DNA of 64,000 nucleotides. Origin: Anaerolineales bacterium (lineage in GTDB: Bacteria; Chloroflexota; Anaerolineae; 4572-78; J111). The DNA lies in the NCBI GenBank assembly GCA_020634935.1, contig JACKAT010000008.1, positions 62,001 to 126,000 of the forward strand, written 5' to 3'. The notes beneath the pieces are model-generated. The model was not told the DNA's origin. It saw nothing but the letters and a program-made list of their open reading frames with translations, and ran no database searches. A program made the position numbers and the translations under genes. This document shows positions 54,223 through 63,299 of the stretch, in pieces (the first letter of the stretch is position 1; the number at the start of each line of letters is the position of its first letter).

Positions 54223-55053
54223 ATGCCATTCATTTTACGTGAGACAGCCCTGACGCGGCTGCGCGAGCAGGTCGCCCAGGGTACCCCCATTATCGGGGCC
54301 GGCGCTGGGACGGGTATCTCGGCCAAATTCGCCGAGCGCGGCGGGGTCGATATCATCATCATCTACAACTCTGGCCGCTTTCGGATGGGCGGGCGCGGCA
54401 GTTTAGCCGGGCTGATGCCCTACGGCGACGCCAACGAGATTGTGGTCGATATGGGCCGCGAAGTCCTGCCGGTCGTCAAGCAGACGCCGGTGCTGGCCGG
54501 CGTATGCGGCACCGACCCCTTTCGGTTGATGCCGGTGTTCCTGCGTCAAATCAAAGATATGGGCTTCGACGGCGTGCAGAACTTCCCCACCGTCGGCCTG
54601 ATCGATGGCGCGTTGCGCCAAAACCTGGAAGAGACCGGCATGGGCTACAGCCTGGAAGTCGAGATGATCCGGCTGGCCCACGACATGGACATGCTGACCT
54701 GTCCCTACGTCTTCACCCCGGACGACGCCCGGGCTATGGCTGAAGCCGGCGCCGATGTGCTGGTCCCCCATATGGGCCTGACCACCAAAGGCAGCATTGG
54801 CGCGGAAACGGCGCTCACCCTGGAACAGTCGGCCAAACGGGTGCAGGCCATGCGGGATGCGGCGGTCGAGATCAATCCCGACATCTTGGTGCTGTGCCAC
54901 GGCGGGCCTATCGCCGAACCGGAGGACGCCCAATACATCTTCGACCACACCGAGGGCATCGCCGGCTTCTTCGGGGCCAGCAGCATCGAACGGCTGGCCG
55001 TCGAACCGGCCATCGAGGGGCAGGCCAAGCAGTTCAAAGGGCTAAATCTTTAA
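54223..55053 (+). CDS. PEP-hydrolase-like TIM-barrel protein (Tm-1 C-half family)
   Basis: 276 residues resembling the TIM-barrel PEP hydrolase family (pfam09370): IIGAGAGTGISAKFAERGG, DIIIIYNSGRFRMGGRGS, LAGVCGTDPFRLMPVFLR and NFPTVGLIDGALRQNLEETG. In plants it is fused to UPF0261 in Tm-1; bacterial UPF0261 is usually next to it. Here the UPF0261 gene is in block 1. AAGGAG precedes the ATG. Enzymatic activity is not assured. Confidence 0.8.
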   Translation: MPFILRETALTRLREQVAQGTPIIGAGAGTGISAKFAERGGVDIIIIYNSGRFRMGGRGSLAGLMPYGDANEIVVDMGREVLPVVKQTPVLAGVCGTDPFRLMPVFLRQIKDMGFDGVQNFPTVGLIDGALRQNLEETGMGYSLEVEMIRLAHDMDMLTCPYVFTPDDARAMAEAGADVLVPHMGLTTKGSIGAETALTLEQSAKRVQAMRDAAVEINPDILVLCHGGPIAEPEDAQYIFDHTEGIAGFFGASSIERLAVEPAIEGQAKQFKGLNL

Positions 55054-55064
55054 CCAAAAAGTAC

Positions 55065-55090
55065 GTAGGACAAACTTAAGTTTGTCCTAC
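55065..55090. repeat. AACTTAAGTT palindrome, copy 2
   Basis: Identical over 26 bases to the centre of the palindrome at 36674-36707; located immediately after the TIM-barrel gene. Confidence 0.9.
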
Positions 55091-55114
55091 CAGCACGATT
55101 ACAAGGAGACTCTG

Positions 55115-55510
55115 ATGAGTAAATTCACCCTATCAAGCCAAGTTCTGCGCGAACAACTGGATTGGGGCGAGATCGGCTGGGTGGCTAACCCGCCCACGAC
55201 CGAAGCTCAAGATATTACCGTTATGGAAGTCACGTTGAACCTGGGCGCCGGCCACAACTTCCACAAACACCCCGACCAGGAAGAAGTTATCTACGTCATG
55301 GCCGGTCAGATTGAGCAGTGGCTGGAAGAAGAAAAAACCATCCTCAACCCCGGCGACTCAATCTTCATCGAGCCGGATGTCGTCCACGCCTCGTTCAACA
55401 TCGGCGACGGCCCGGCCAAACTAATGGTGGTGCTGGGGCCGGCTATCGGCGAGATTGGCTATGAAGTGGTCGATGTGGCCGGGGAAGAACCCTGGAAATC
55501 ATTGCGGTAA
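55115..55510 (+). CDS. Cupin-domain protein
   Basis: 131-residue single-cupin protein. Motif 1 is GHNFHKHPDQEEVIYVMAG with the HxH and glutamate metal ligands; motif 2 is PGDSIFIEPDVVHASFN. Possible sugar or sugar-acid isomerase or binding protein. ACAAGGAG precedes the ATG at 55115. Confidence 0.85.
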   Translation: MSKFTLSSQVLREQLDWGEIGWVANPPTTEAQDITVMEVTLNLGAGHNFHKHPDQEEVIYVMAGQIEQWLEEEKTILNPGDSIFIEPDVVHASFNIGDGPAKLMVVLGPAIGEIGYEVVDVAGEEPWKSLR

Positions 55511-55518
55511 CTCTTCCT

Positions 55519-55608
55519 GTCATTTCGAGCGATTAGCGAGAAATCCCTGCGGAGTGGCTTTGCACCCAACCATCTCAGGGATTTCTCCGCCTCCGGCTAC
55601 GAAATGAC
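55519..55608. repeat. GTCATTTCG-bracketed inverted repeat, copy 2
   Basis: Opens GTCATTTCGAGCGATTAGCG with AGAAATCCCT and closes with AGGGATTTCTCCGCCTCCGG and CGAAATGAC: the 90-base relative of the element at 32131-32286. Confidence 0.8.
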
Positions 55609-55719
55609 ATGAATGACATAATTCTAAACAATACGTAATCTCGTTGCTACCTTTCCCTTACGACTTACTCCCTACTTCCTACTCCCCGGCGGCAACTTAG
55701 TTACAAGGAGAACCAAACT

Positions 55720-56727
<1,008 letters not shown>

Positions 56728-56771
56728 TTAGCGCTGGAACATCACAGTTTGCTTTGATCGTTTGTTGTCTT

Positions 56772-56820
56772 GGAGCAGCAAAGCTTACTTTGATGATGAC
56801 AAAGCAAGCTTTGTCGCTCC
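56772..56820. repeat. GGAGC...GCTCC inverted repeat, copy 3
   Basis: GGAGCAGCAAAGCTTACTTT ... AAAGCAAGCTTTGTCGCTCC. Confidence 0.8.
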
Positions 56821-56848
56821 ACAATTATGTTTCGGGACGGGGGGTGAT

Positions 56849-57161
56849 GTTCACCGGTGATTCGGTTGTTCCGTAGCTGCCGACCGTTCGATTCACCGTG
56901 AATCAGATGACCCGTAGCTACCGACCGTTCGATTCACCGTGATTCGGTTGTCCCGTAGCTGCCGACCGTTCGATTCACCGTGAATCAGATGACCCGTAGC
57001 TACCGACCGTTCGATTCACCCGTAGCTGCCGACCGTTCGATTCACCGTGATTCGGTTGTCCCGTAGCTACCGACCGTTCGATTCACCGTGAATCAGATGA
57101 CCCGTAGCTGCCGACCGTTCGATTCACCGTGAATCGCTTGACCCGTGGCTGCCGGTTGTTT
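56849..57161. repeat. Tandem array C: 41-base units in two alternating types
   Basis: Eight units, seven of 41 bases and one of 26. Type 1 begins GATTCACCGTGATTCGGTTG; type 2 begins GATTCACCGTGAATCAGATG; both continue CCCGTAGCTACCGACCGTTC or with CTGCC. They alternate over most of the array, so the true period is 82. Unit starts are at 56849, 56890, 56931, 56972, 57013 (short), 57039, 57080 and 57121. Type 2 contains the perfect palindrome GATTCAC-C-GTGAATC. Confidence 0.9.
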
Positions 57162-57537
57162 GGTTCACGAGACGATCAGTCGGGTCGAGGCGTCCGGTCA
57201 TCGCTAGCGCTGTTCGATCAGACCGGCAACGGCTATCGGGCAACCGATTCAAGCTCGCCGTCATTAGCCGAGGGGTGGGGACCCACTTTTAGAGAAGGGC
57301 AGGTTATGCCTTTTACTCAAGATTCAGTATAATATGGGGCACTACGAAGGAACAGAAATCAAATAACTTCTCTAATTTCAGCGGGTCGTAACGGATAATT
57401 CATAAGTAGAAATTGCGTCGCCAATCACCGATGACGATTTACCAAGGGCCACTTACTACGCTTGCAAACTGGTGATGTTGTTTAATTTTCCATCCTAAAA
57501 TACGCTAAAATCCCTAATCAGCGAGGATAATAACCTA

Positions 57538-58698
57538 ATGTACGATCCAAAACCCGAACATAAATTTACTTTTGGTTTGTGGACAGTGGGCAATATTGGC
57601 CGGGATCCCTTTGGGGAACCGGTGCGCGCGCCGCTGTCCCCGCCAGGTATTGTTCACCTGCTGGCCGAGTTGGGCGCGTGGGGGGTCAACTTCCACGACA
57701 ACGATCTGGTGCCGATCGACGCCACACCGGCCGAGCGGGACCGGATTGTGGCCGATTTCAAAAAAGCGCTCGATGACACCGGTCTGGTCGTGCCGATGGC
57801 GACGACCAACCTGTTCACCGATCCGGTCTTTCGCGATGGCGCTTTCACCAGCAACGATCCCAAGGTGCGGGCTTATGCCCTGCAAAAAACAATGAACGCG
57901 ATGGATTTGGGCGCGGAGTTGGGCGCAAAAATCTACGTCTTCTGGGGTGGTCGTGAAGGCACCGAAACCGACGCCGGCAAAAACCCGCTGGACGCGGGCA
58001 AATGGTTCCGCGAGGCGCTCAATTTCCTGTGCGAGTATAACATCGACCAGGGCTACGACTACAAATTTGCCCTGGAACCCAAACCCAACGAGCCGCGCGG
58101 CGACATCTACCTGCCCACGGTCGGCTCGATGCTGGGCTTTATCGCCACGTTGGATCACCCCCGGATGGTCGGCGTCAACCCCGAAGTGGCCCACGAGCAT
58201 ATGGCCGGCCTCAACTTTATGCACGCTGTGGCCCAGGCCTGGGATGCCGGCAAGCTGTTCCACATCGACCTCAACGACCAAAAGTTTGGCCGTTATGACC
58301 AGGATTTCCGTTTCGGCGCGGAGTCGATTAAATCGGCCTTCTATCTGGTTAAGTTCCTGGAAGATGTCGGCTATGCCGGCAGCCGCCATTTTGACGCGCA
58401 CGCCTACCGCAGCGCCGATCTGGAGGATGTTAAAGCCTTTGCTCGCGGTTGTATGCGCACCTACCTCATCCTCAAAGAAAAAGCCGAACAGTTCAACGCC
58501 GATATCGAAATCCAAAACCTGCTGGCCGACATCAAAGCTAACGACGGTTCGATGGATCAATTCCTGGGTGTTTATTCCAAAGAAAAAGTCACCGCCCTCA
58601 AAGCGCACAGCTTCGACCGCGCCGCCATGGGCCAGCGCGGCCAGCCGTATGAGCAACTGGACCAGTTGTTGATTGAGTTGCTGTTGGGGATACGATAA
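57538..58698 (+). CDS. xylA: Xylose isomerase, short type
   Basis: 386 residues, the length of the short (class I) xylose isomerase. All catalytic residues are present by motif: H53 and D56 in VNFHDND, E180/K182 in ALEPKPNEPRGD, E216/H219 in GVNPEVAHEHMAG, D244, D254 and D256 in HIDLNDQKFGRYDQDFRFG, and D286 in GSRHFDAHAYRS. It converts D-xylose to D-xylulose (or glucose to fructose) with divalent metal. GAGGATAA precedes the ATG. With the xylulokinase downstream it gives a complete isomerase route into the pentose phosphate pathway. Confidence 0.95.
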   Translation: MYDPKPEHKFTFGLWTVGNIGRDPFGEPVRAPLSPPGIVHLLAELGAWGVNFHDNDLVPIDATPAERDRIVADFKKALDDTGLVVPMATTNLFTDPVFRDGAFTSNDPKVRAYALQKTMNAMDLGAELGAKIYVFWGGREGTETDAGKNPLDAGKWFREALNFLCEYNIDQGYDYKFALEPKPNEPRGDIYLPTVGSMLGFIATLDHPRMVGVNPEVAHEHMAGLNFMHAVAQAWDAGKLFHIDLNDQKFGRYDQDFRFGAESIKSAFYLVKFLEDVGYAGSRHFDAHAYRSADLEDVKAFARGCMRTYLILKEKAEQFNADIEIQNLLADIKANDGSMDQFLGVYSKEKVTALKAHSFDRAAMGQRGQPYEQLDQLLIELLLGIR

Positions 58699-58810
58699 GG
58701 AGTAAGGAGTAGGGAGTAGGGAGTCAGAAGTAGGGAATAGGGATACATCTTGTTTAGTTTCCTAATATCTGATTTTTAATTCCTACTTCCTACTTCCGTC
58801 TCCCTACTCC
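58699..58810. repeat. Short-word hairpin
   Basis: GGAGTAGGGAGTAGGGAGT type words pair with ACTTCCGTCTCCCTACTCC. It lies between xylA and its paralogue. Confidence 0.75.
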
Positions 58811-58835
58811 ATAATTAATCAAAGGAGATTACATC

Positions 58836-59873
58836 ATGCCAGGCACTTTCCGCTTTTCTTTTGGGCCGTGGAACATCCACGAAGGGGCTGACCCCTTTGG
58901 TCCGATGGTACGCCCCACAGTGCCGTTTGCGGAGAAACTCACACTTTACAAAAAACTCGGTTTCGATGGCGTTCAGTTTCACGATGACGATGCCGTACCG
59001 GAGCTGAATGATAAATCGAGCGCCCAGATTGAAAAAGAGGCCCAGGAGATGCGCCGGATGCTCGAGGGCGAGGGGCTGGTGGCCGAATTTGTCGCGCCGC
59101 GCTTGTGGGAAGACAGCCGCACGATTGACGGCGGCTTTACCGCCAACAGCGAACGCGACCGGCAGTACGCCATCGACCGCACCCGCCAATGCATCGATAT
59201 CGCCAGAGCAGTGGGTACCAACTTTATGGTGGTTTGGCTGGCGCGCGAAGGCACGTATATCCGCGAGGCCAAAGACGCCAAGCTGGCCGTCGAGCGGCTG
59301 GTAACGGCCATCAACCAGATGCTGGCCCACGATTCCGACATCCGCATCGCCATCGAGCCGAAGCCGAACGAACCGATGGATTTGGCTTACATCCCGACCA
59401 TCGGCCACGCCATCGGCCTGTCGTACCTGACCGATGATCCCAGCCGCGTCGGCAGCCTGGTCGAATCGGCTCACGCTATTCTGGCCGGGCTTGATCCCTC
59501 GGACGAGATGGCCTATGCTCTGGCCCACAACAAGCTGTGGAGCGTGCATCTCAATGACCAGAACGGTCTAAAATTCGATGAGGACAAAGCCTTTGGCGCG
59601 GTCGATTTGCGGCGAGCGTTTATGCAGGTGTGGGTGCTGGACCGCAGCGGTTACGGCCGCAACGGCGAATTTGTCGGGCTGGACGTTAAGGCCATGCGCA
59701 CCCAAAAAGCCGAACAGGCCACCCAACACCTGAGCAACAGCCGCGAAATCTTCCTAGCCCTATTGGATGTGGTACGTGGCTTAGATGCAGAGCGCATCGA
59801 CAGCCTCATCGCCGAACGCAACTACGAACTGTTGGAAATGGAAATCATTCGGGCGCTCATGGGGCGCTCATAA
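58836..59873 (+). CDS. Xylose-isomerase-like protein with altered metal site
   Basis: 345 residues; opening FSFGPWNIHEGADPFGPMVR and VQFHDDDAVPE mirror xylA (H49, D52). IAIEPKPNEP retains the E/K pair and LVESAHAILAG keeps the E and H of the second site, but where xylA has HIDLNDQKFGRYDQD this reads VHLNDQNGLKFDED, so the first aspartate aligns with histidine, and the last ligand DAH becomes GLDVKAM. It is therefore a diverged paralogue with a probably different sugar. AAAGGAG precedes the ATG. Confidence 0.8.
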   Translation: MPGTFRFSFGPWNIHEGADPFGPMVRPTVPFAEKLTLYKKLGFDGVQFHDDDAVPELNDKSSAQIEKEAQEMRRMLEGEGLVAEFVAPRLWEDSRTIDGGFTANSERDRQYAIDRTRQCIDIARAVGTNFMVVWLAREGTYIREAKDAKLAVERLVTAINQMLAHDSDIRIAIEPKPNEPMDLAYIPTIGHAIGLSYLTDDPSRVGSLVESAHAILAGLDPSDEMAYALAHNKLWSVHLNDQNGLKFDEDKAFGAVDLRRAFMQVWVLDRSGYGRNGEFVGLDVKAMRTQKAEQATQHLSNSREIFLALLDVVRGLDAERIDSLIAERNYELLEMEIIRALMGRS

Positions 59874-59880
59874 ATTTATC

Positions 59881-59936
59881 GGAGCAACAAAGCTTGCTTT
59901 GTTTGGGCCAAGGTCAAAGCTGAGCTTTGACGCTCC
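59881..59936. repeat. GGAGC...GCTCC inverted repeat, copy 4
   Basis: GGAGCAACAAAGCTTGCTTT ... GTCAAAGCTGAGCTTTGACG followed by CTCC. Confidence 0.8.
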
Positions 59937-59967
59937 ACTTTTGGATCGACAGCAGCAATGGAAATCA

Positions 59968-60011
59968 GGCATTAGGCATCAGGAATTAACCTTTCCCTGA
60001 TGCCTAATGCC
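59968..60011. repeat. Short-word hairpin, perfect
   Basis: GGCATTAGGCATCAGG pairs perfectly with CCTGATGCCTAATGCC around a 12-base loop; more ATTAGG-type words flank it. Confidence 0.85.
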
Positions 60012-60045
60012 CAATCCCTAATTCCTATTTTGAGAGGAGACAATC

Positions 60046-61551
60046 ATGCCTTATTATCTGGGAATTGACTCATCGACTACCAGTGTGAAAGCGCTGCTCA
60101 TCGACGAAAACGGCGATGTGGCCGGCGCTGCCACCACCGAACTATCTCTCTCCACCCCCAAACCGTTGTGGAGCGAACAAGACCCGGCCGATTGGTGGCA
60201 AGGCGCGGTCAGCAGCATTAAGCAGGTGTTGCAAAACACCGGCATTCCCAGCGATGAAATCAAGGCGATTGGGCTGACCGGCCAGATGCACGGCTTGACC
60301 CTGCTCGATGAAGCCGGCGACGTACTGCGGCCGGCCATTCTCTGGAACGACCAGCGCACCGGCCCGCAGTGCGACGAAATCCGGGCGCGGCTGGGCAAGC
60401 AGCGGCTGGTCGAAGTTACCGGCAATGATGCGCTGACCGGCTTTACCGCCCCCAAAATCCTGTGGGTCCGCCAACACGAGCCGGACATTTACGATGAAAT
60501 CGATCAGATTTTGCTGCCGAAAGATTACATTCGCTACCGGCTAACCGATGACTACGCCACGGACAAAGCCGGGGCGGCCGGCACCTTGCTGCTCAATGTC
60601 AAAAGCCGGAATTGGTCGGTTGAGGTTTTAGACGCGTTGGAAATTCCTGCCGGCTGGCTGCCGCCCACCTATGAAGGCACGGAAGTAACCGGGACTGTTT
60701 CGGACGAGGCCGCGCTGGCCACGGGTCTGGAACTCGGCACGCCGGTCGTTGCCGGCGGGGGCGACCAGGCGGCGCAAGCGGTGGGGGTCGGGGCTGTGCA
60801 GCCGGGGGTTATCGCGCTGACGTTAGGCACGTCGGGCGTGGTCTTCGCCAGCGCCGCCGAACCGTTCATCGAGCCGGAAGGGCGGCTGCACGCGTTCTGT
60901 CACGCCGTGCCAGGCCGCTGGCACATGATGGGCGTGATGTTGTCGGCGGCAGGCAGCCTGCGCTGGTATCGCGACACACTGGCCCCCGGCGTCGATTTCG
61001 ACACGCTGCTGGCTCCTACCGCCGATATTCCGCCCGGCAGCGAGGGCTTGCTGTTCCTGCCCTACCTCACCGGCGAGCGCACACCCCACCCCGATCCCCT
61101 GGCTCGCGGCGCGTTTGCCGGCATCACCGTGCGCCATACCCAAGCCCATTTCACCCGCGCCGTGTTGGAAGGCGTGGCCTTTGGCCTGCGCGACGGCTTC
61201 GAGTTGATGAAAGGCGCCGGGCTGACCGATATCAAGCAGGTGCGCGTCTCCGGCGGCGGGGCCAAGAGTCCCATCTGGCGGCAGATATTAGCCGATGTCT
61301 TGAATGTAGAATTGGTGACGGTCAATACGTCCGAGGGAGCGGCTTATGGCGCGGCGCTACTGGCGGCGGTCGGCGCGGGAGCGTGGCCGGATGTCGATAC
61401 GGCGACCCAGGCGTGCATCCAGCTCACCGGCTCAACCCGACCGCAGGCTGAAACGGTAGCCGCTTATGAGCGATTTTATGCGCAGTACCGGCAGTTGTAT
61501 CCGGCGTTGAAGGATATCTCGCATAATTTGGGCCAATTAACGTCAGAATAG
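60046..61551 (+). CDS. xylB: Xylulokinase
   Basis: 501-residue FGGY kinase making D-xylulose 5-phosphate. The substrate motif is GLTGQMHGLTLLD with the MHG signature of xylulokinase; ATP-site motifs are LGIDSSTTSVKALLID (phosphate 1), GGGDQAAQAVGVG and TLGTSGVVFAS (phosphate 2), and RVSGGGAKSPIWRQILADVL. GAGAGGAG precedes the ATG. Last gene of block 3. Confidence 0.93.
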   Translation: MPYYLGIDSSTTSVKALLIDENGDVAGAATTELSLSTPKPLWSEQDPADWWQGAVSSIKQVLQNTGIPSDEIKAIGLTGQMHGLTLLDEAGDVLRPAILWNDQRTGPQCDEIRARLGKQRLVEVTGNDALTGFTAPKILWVRQHEPDIYDEIDQILLPKDYIRYRLTDDYATDKAGAAGTLLLNVKSRNWSVEVLDALEIPAGWLPPTYEGTEVTGTVSDEAALATGLELGTPVVAGGGDQAAQAVGVGAVQPGVIALTLGTSGVVFASAAEPFIEPEGRLHAFCHAVPGRWHMMGVMLSAAGSLRWYRDTLAPGVDFDTLLAPTADIPPGSEGLLFLPYLTGERTPHPDPLARGAFAGITVRHTQAHFTRAVLEGVAFGLRDGFELMKGAGLTDIKQVRVSGGGAKSPIWRQILADVLNVELVTVNTSEGAAYGAALLAAVGAGAWPDVDTATQACIQLTGSTRPQAETVAAYERFYAQYRQLYPALKDISHNLGQLTSE

Positions 61552-61567
61552 CACAAACAGTTGGGCA

Positions 61568-61630
61568 GTCCACAGATTGAACAGATTTCACAGATAAACC
61601 ATCTGTGGGTCTTTGTATCCGTCTGTGGAC
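61568..61630 (+). terminator. Terminator-like short-word hairpin after xylB
   Basis: GTCCACAGATTGAACAGATT pairs imperfectly with a right arm ending GTCTGTGGAC, followed by ATTTTATTTTC. Confidence 0.6.
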
Positions 61631-61721
61631 ATTTTATTTTCACGTGATTTGTAATGTCCTTGAACTTTCATACAATGGTTATCATCACGTACTCGGCAAG
61701 TCGAACGAGGCAAGATAAGCC

Positions 61722-62135
61722 GTGCTTAATGGCGTTGTCACCCAAAAACTGCAACTATTAGACGAAATTCTCAATGAACTTCGCTCGTTGGGCCAAGTTG
61801 ACGCGCAGCAGTTACAAGCTGATTGGCGAACACGCCGAGCAGTGGAGCGCGATTTACAGGTGCTGGTCGAAGTCGTCATTGATGTCTGCCAGCGTTTGAT
61901 TTCTCTGCAAGGGCAGACCCCGGCCAGCACAAGTATCAGTGCTATTGAACGCTGCATTCAACTGGGCGCTCTAACGGATGACGAAATCTACCGCCAGATG
62001 GTCCGTTTTCGCAATTTTATTGTCCATCGCTATGAGCGAGTCGATCCGAACATCCTGGTCGAAATGATCAACGAGCACCTTGTTGATTTTGAACAATTTC
62101 GAGACGAGATCCTAAGTTATGTCAAAGACCATTGA
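61722..62135 (+). CDS. hepT: HepT-type RNase toxin (HepT/MntA system)
   Basis: 137-residue helical HEPN protein (DUF86). The catalytic RX4HXY motif is RNFIVHRY, with ERVD after it; the tyrosine is the residue AMPylated by the partner in type VII systems. The GTG start is preceded by GAGG. The antitoxin gene overlaps its end by 17 bases. The gene order toxin then nucleotidyltransferase is standard. Confidence 0.9.
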   Translation: MLNGVVTQKLQLLDEILNELRSLGQVDAQQLQADWRTRRAVERDLQVLVEVVIDVCQRLISLQGQTPASTSISAIERCIQLGALTDDEIYRQMVRFRNFIVHRYERVDPNILVEMINEHLVDFEQFRDEILSYVKDH

Positions 62136-62511
62136 CTGGAGTCAAACCGAATCGATCTGGGCCGATGAACCAAATATCATCGCGGCCTGGGCTTTTGGTT
62201 CGGCTCAGGAGGGGACGATTCGGGACAGCGGCGATATCGATATTGGCATATTGGTAGAGTCTGCGCCATCACTCAATGAATTGACCAGGCTACTTAGCCG
62301 TTTACAAGAGGCGCTTCAATTCGAGGATATTGATTTAGTTGTCCTCAACGACGCTAATCCTATCTTGCGCTTCGAGGCGCTCTCCGGCCGATCCCTTTTC
62401 TGTCGCGATTTGTCCCGTCGGGCTGAATTTGCTTCACTCACAGCACGAGAGTATGAGGACGCGATGGCATTTTTCGAGTGGGGGTTAAAGCAGCGGCCAT
62501 CAAAGAATTAG
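62119..62511 (+). CDS. mntA: MntA-type nucleotidyltransferase antitoxin
   Basis: 130 residues. GSX10DXD is intact (GSAQEGTIRDSGDID), followed by IGILVES. It adenylylates the HepT tyrosine to neutralise it. The two genes form a type VII toxin-antitoxin module at the end of the sugar island, likely stabilising the locus. Confidence 0.9.
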   Translation: MSKTIDWSQTESIWADEPNIIAAWAFGSAQEGTIRDSGDIDIGILVESAPSLNELTRLLSRLQEALQFEDIDLVVLNDANPILRFEALSGRSLFCRDLSRRAEFASLTAREYEDAMAFFEWGLKQRPSKN

Positions 62512-62548
62512 CCGTCAAAGTGGCGACGGCTTACTGCGTTACGACGTA

Positions 62549-63286
62549 CTAATAAACCATCTCGCCGTGGATGAAGGCTTTGGTCCGGGAATCGGAAGGG
62601 TTAGAGAAAAACGTGTTGGTCTCGGCGATTTCCACCAGGCGTCCCTCTAGCAGCAAGGCCGTGCGGTGCGCTAGCCGCTTGGCTTGAAAGATGTTGTGGG
62701 TGACGATGACGATGGTGGTGCCTTGCTCGCGATTGACTTGGGTGATGATATTCTCGATAAGTTTGACGTTGTATGGGTCCAGATTGGCGGTTGGTTCGTC
62801 CAGCAGCAGTACCGCCGGCTGAATGACCAACGCTCGCGCCAGAGCGACTCGTTGAGCCTCACCTCCACTGAGCGTTCTGGCCCCGGTGTGGGTCAAGTTG
62901 TTTAACCCCACCAGATCGAGCGCGTCATCGACAATCTGTTTAACCTGATCGCCGCTTTTACCGCGCAACTTTAACCCATAGGCCACATTATCGGCCACGG
63001 AACGGGTGAGCAAAACCGGATTTTGAAAGACAGTGGTGATTTTGCGCCGCAAGTTCAGCGGAACCCCCTCGCCGTTGAGGTGGAACGCTTCAAACTTCAG
63101 TGAGCCGGAAGCCGGTCGCTCCAGAAAGTTGAGATGGCGCAAAAGCGTACTCTTACCGGCTCCACTGGGCCCGACAATCGCCAGAATCTCCCCGGCGAAA
63201 ATATTGAGCCGCTCGATGTTCAAGACGGTGCGATCGTTATAGGTCTGCGTCAAGTTATGCAGTTTGTAAACGGAGTTGGTAGACAT
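62549..63286 (-). CDS. Tungstate/molybdate ABC transporter ATPase (TupC-like)
   Basis: About 245 residues. Walker A VGPSGAGKSTLLRHLNF, signature LSGGEAQRVALARAL, Walker B VLLLDEPTANLDPYN, switch VTHNIFQAKR. The pairing with the permease gene is typical of TupBC. I start at the ATG at 63286; a TTG at 63289 is also possible. The regulatory C-terminal domain of ModC is absent, consistent with the Tup family. Confidence 0.85.
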   Translation of the reverse strand: MSTNSVYKLHNLTQTYNDRTVLNIERLNIFAGEILAIVGPSGAGKSTLLRHLNFLERPASGSLKFEAFHLNGEGVPLNLRRKITTVFQNPVLLTRSVADNVAYGLKLRGKSGDQVKQIVDDALDLVGLNNLTHTGARTLSGGEAQRVALARALVIQPAVLLLDEPTANLDPYNVKLIENIITQVNREQGTTIVIVTHNIFQAKRLAHRTALLLEGRLVEIAETNTFFSNPSDSRTKAFIHGEMVY

Positions 63287-63299
63287 CAATCCATCGGCC

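Larger units (their letters stand above)
56728..57537. other. 810-base intergenic region with array C
   Basis: Contains a GGAGC...GCTCC repeat (56772-56820), tandem array C (56849-57161) and then about 370 bases without clear features before xylA. TATAAT at 57328-57333 has no good -35 partner. Confidence 0.6.
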
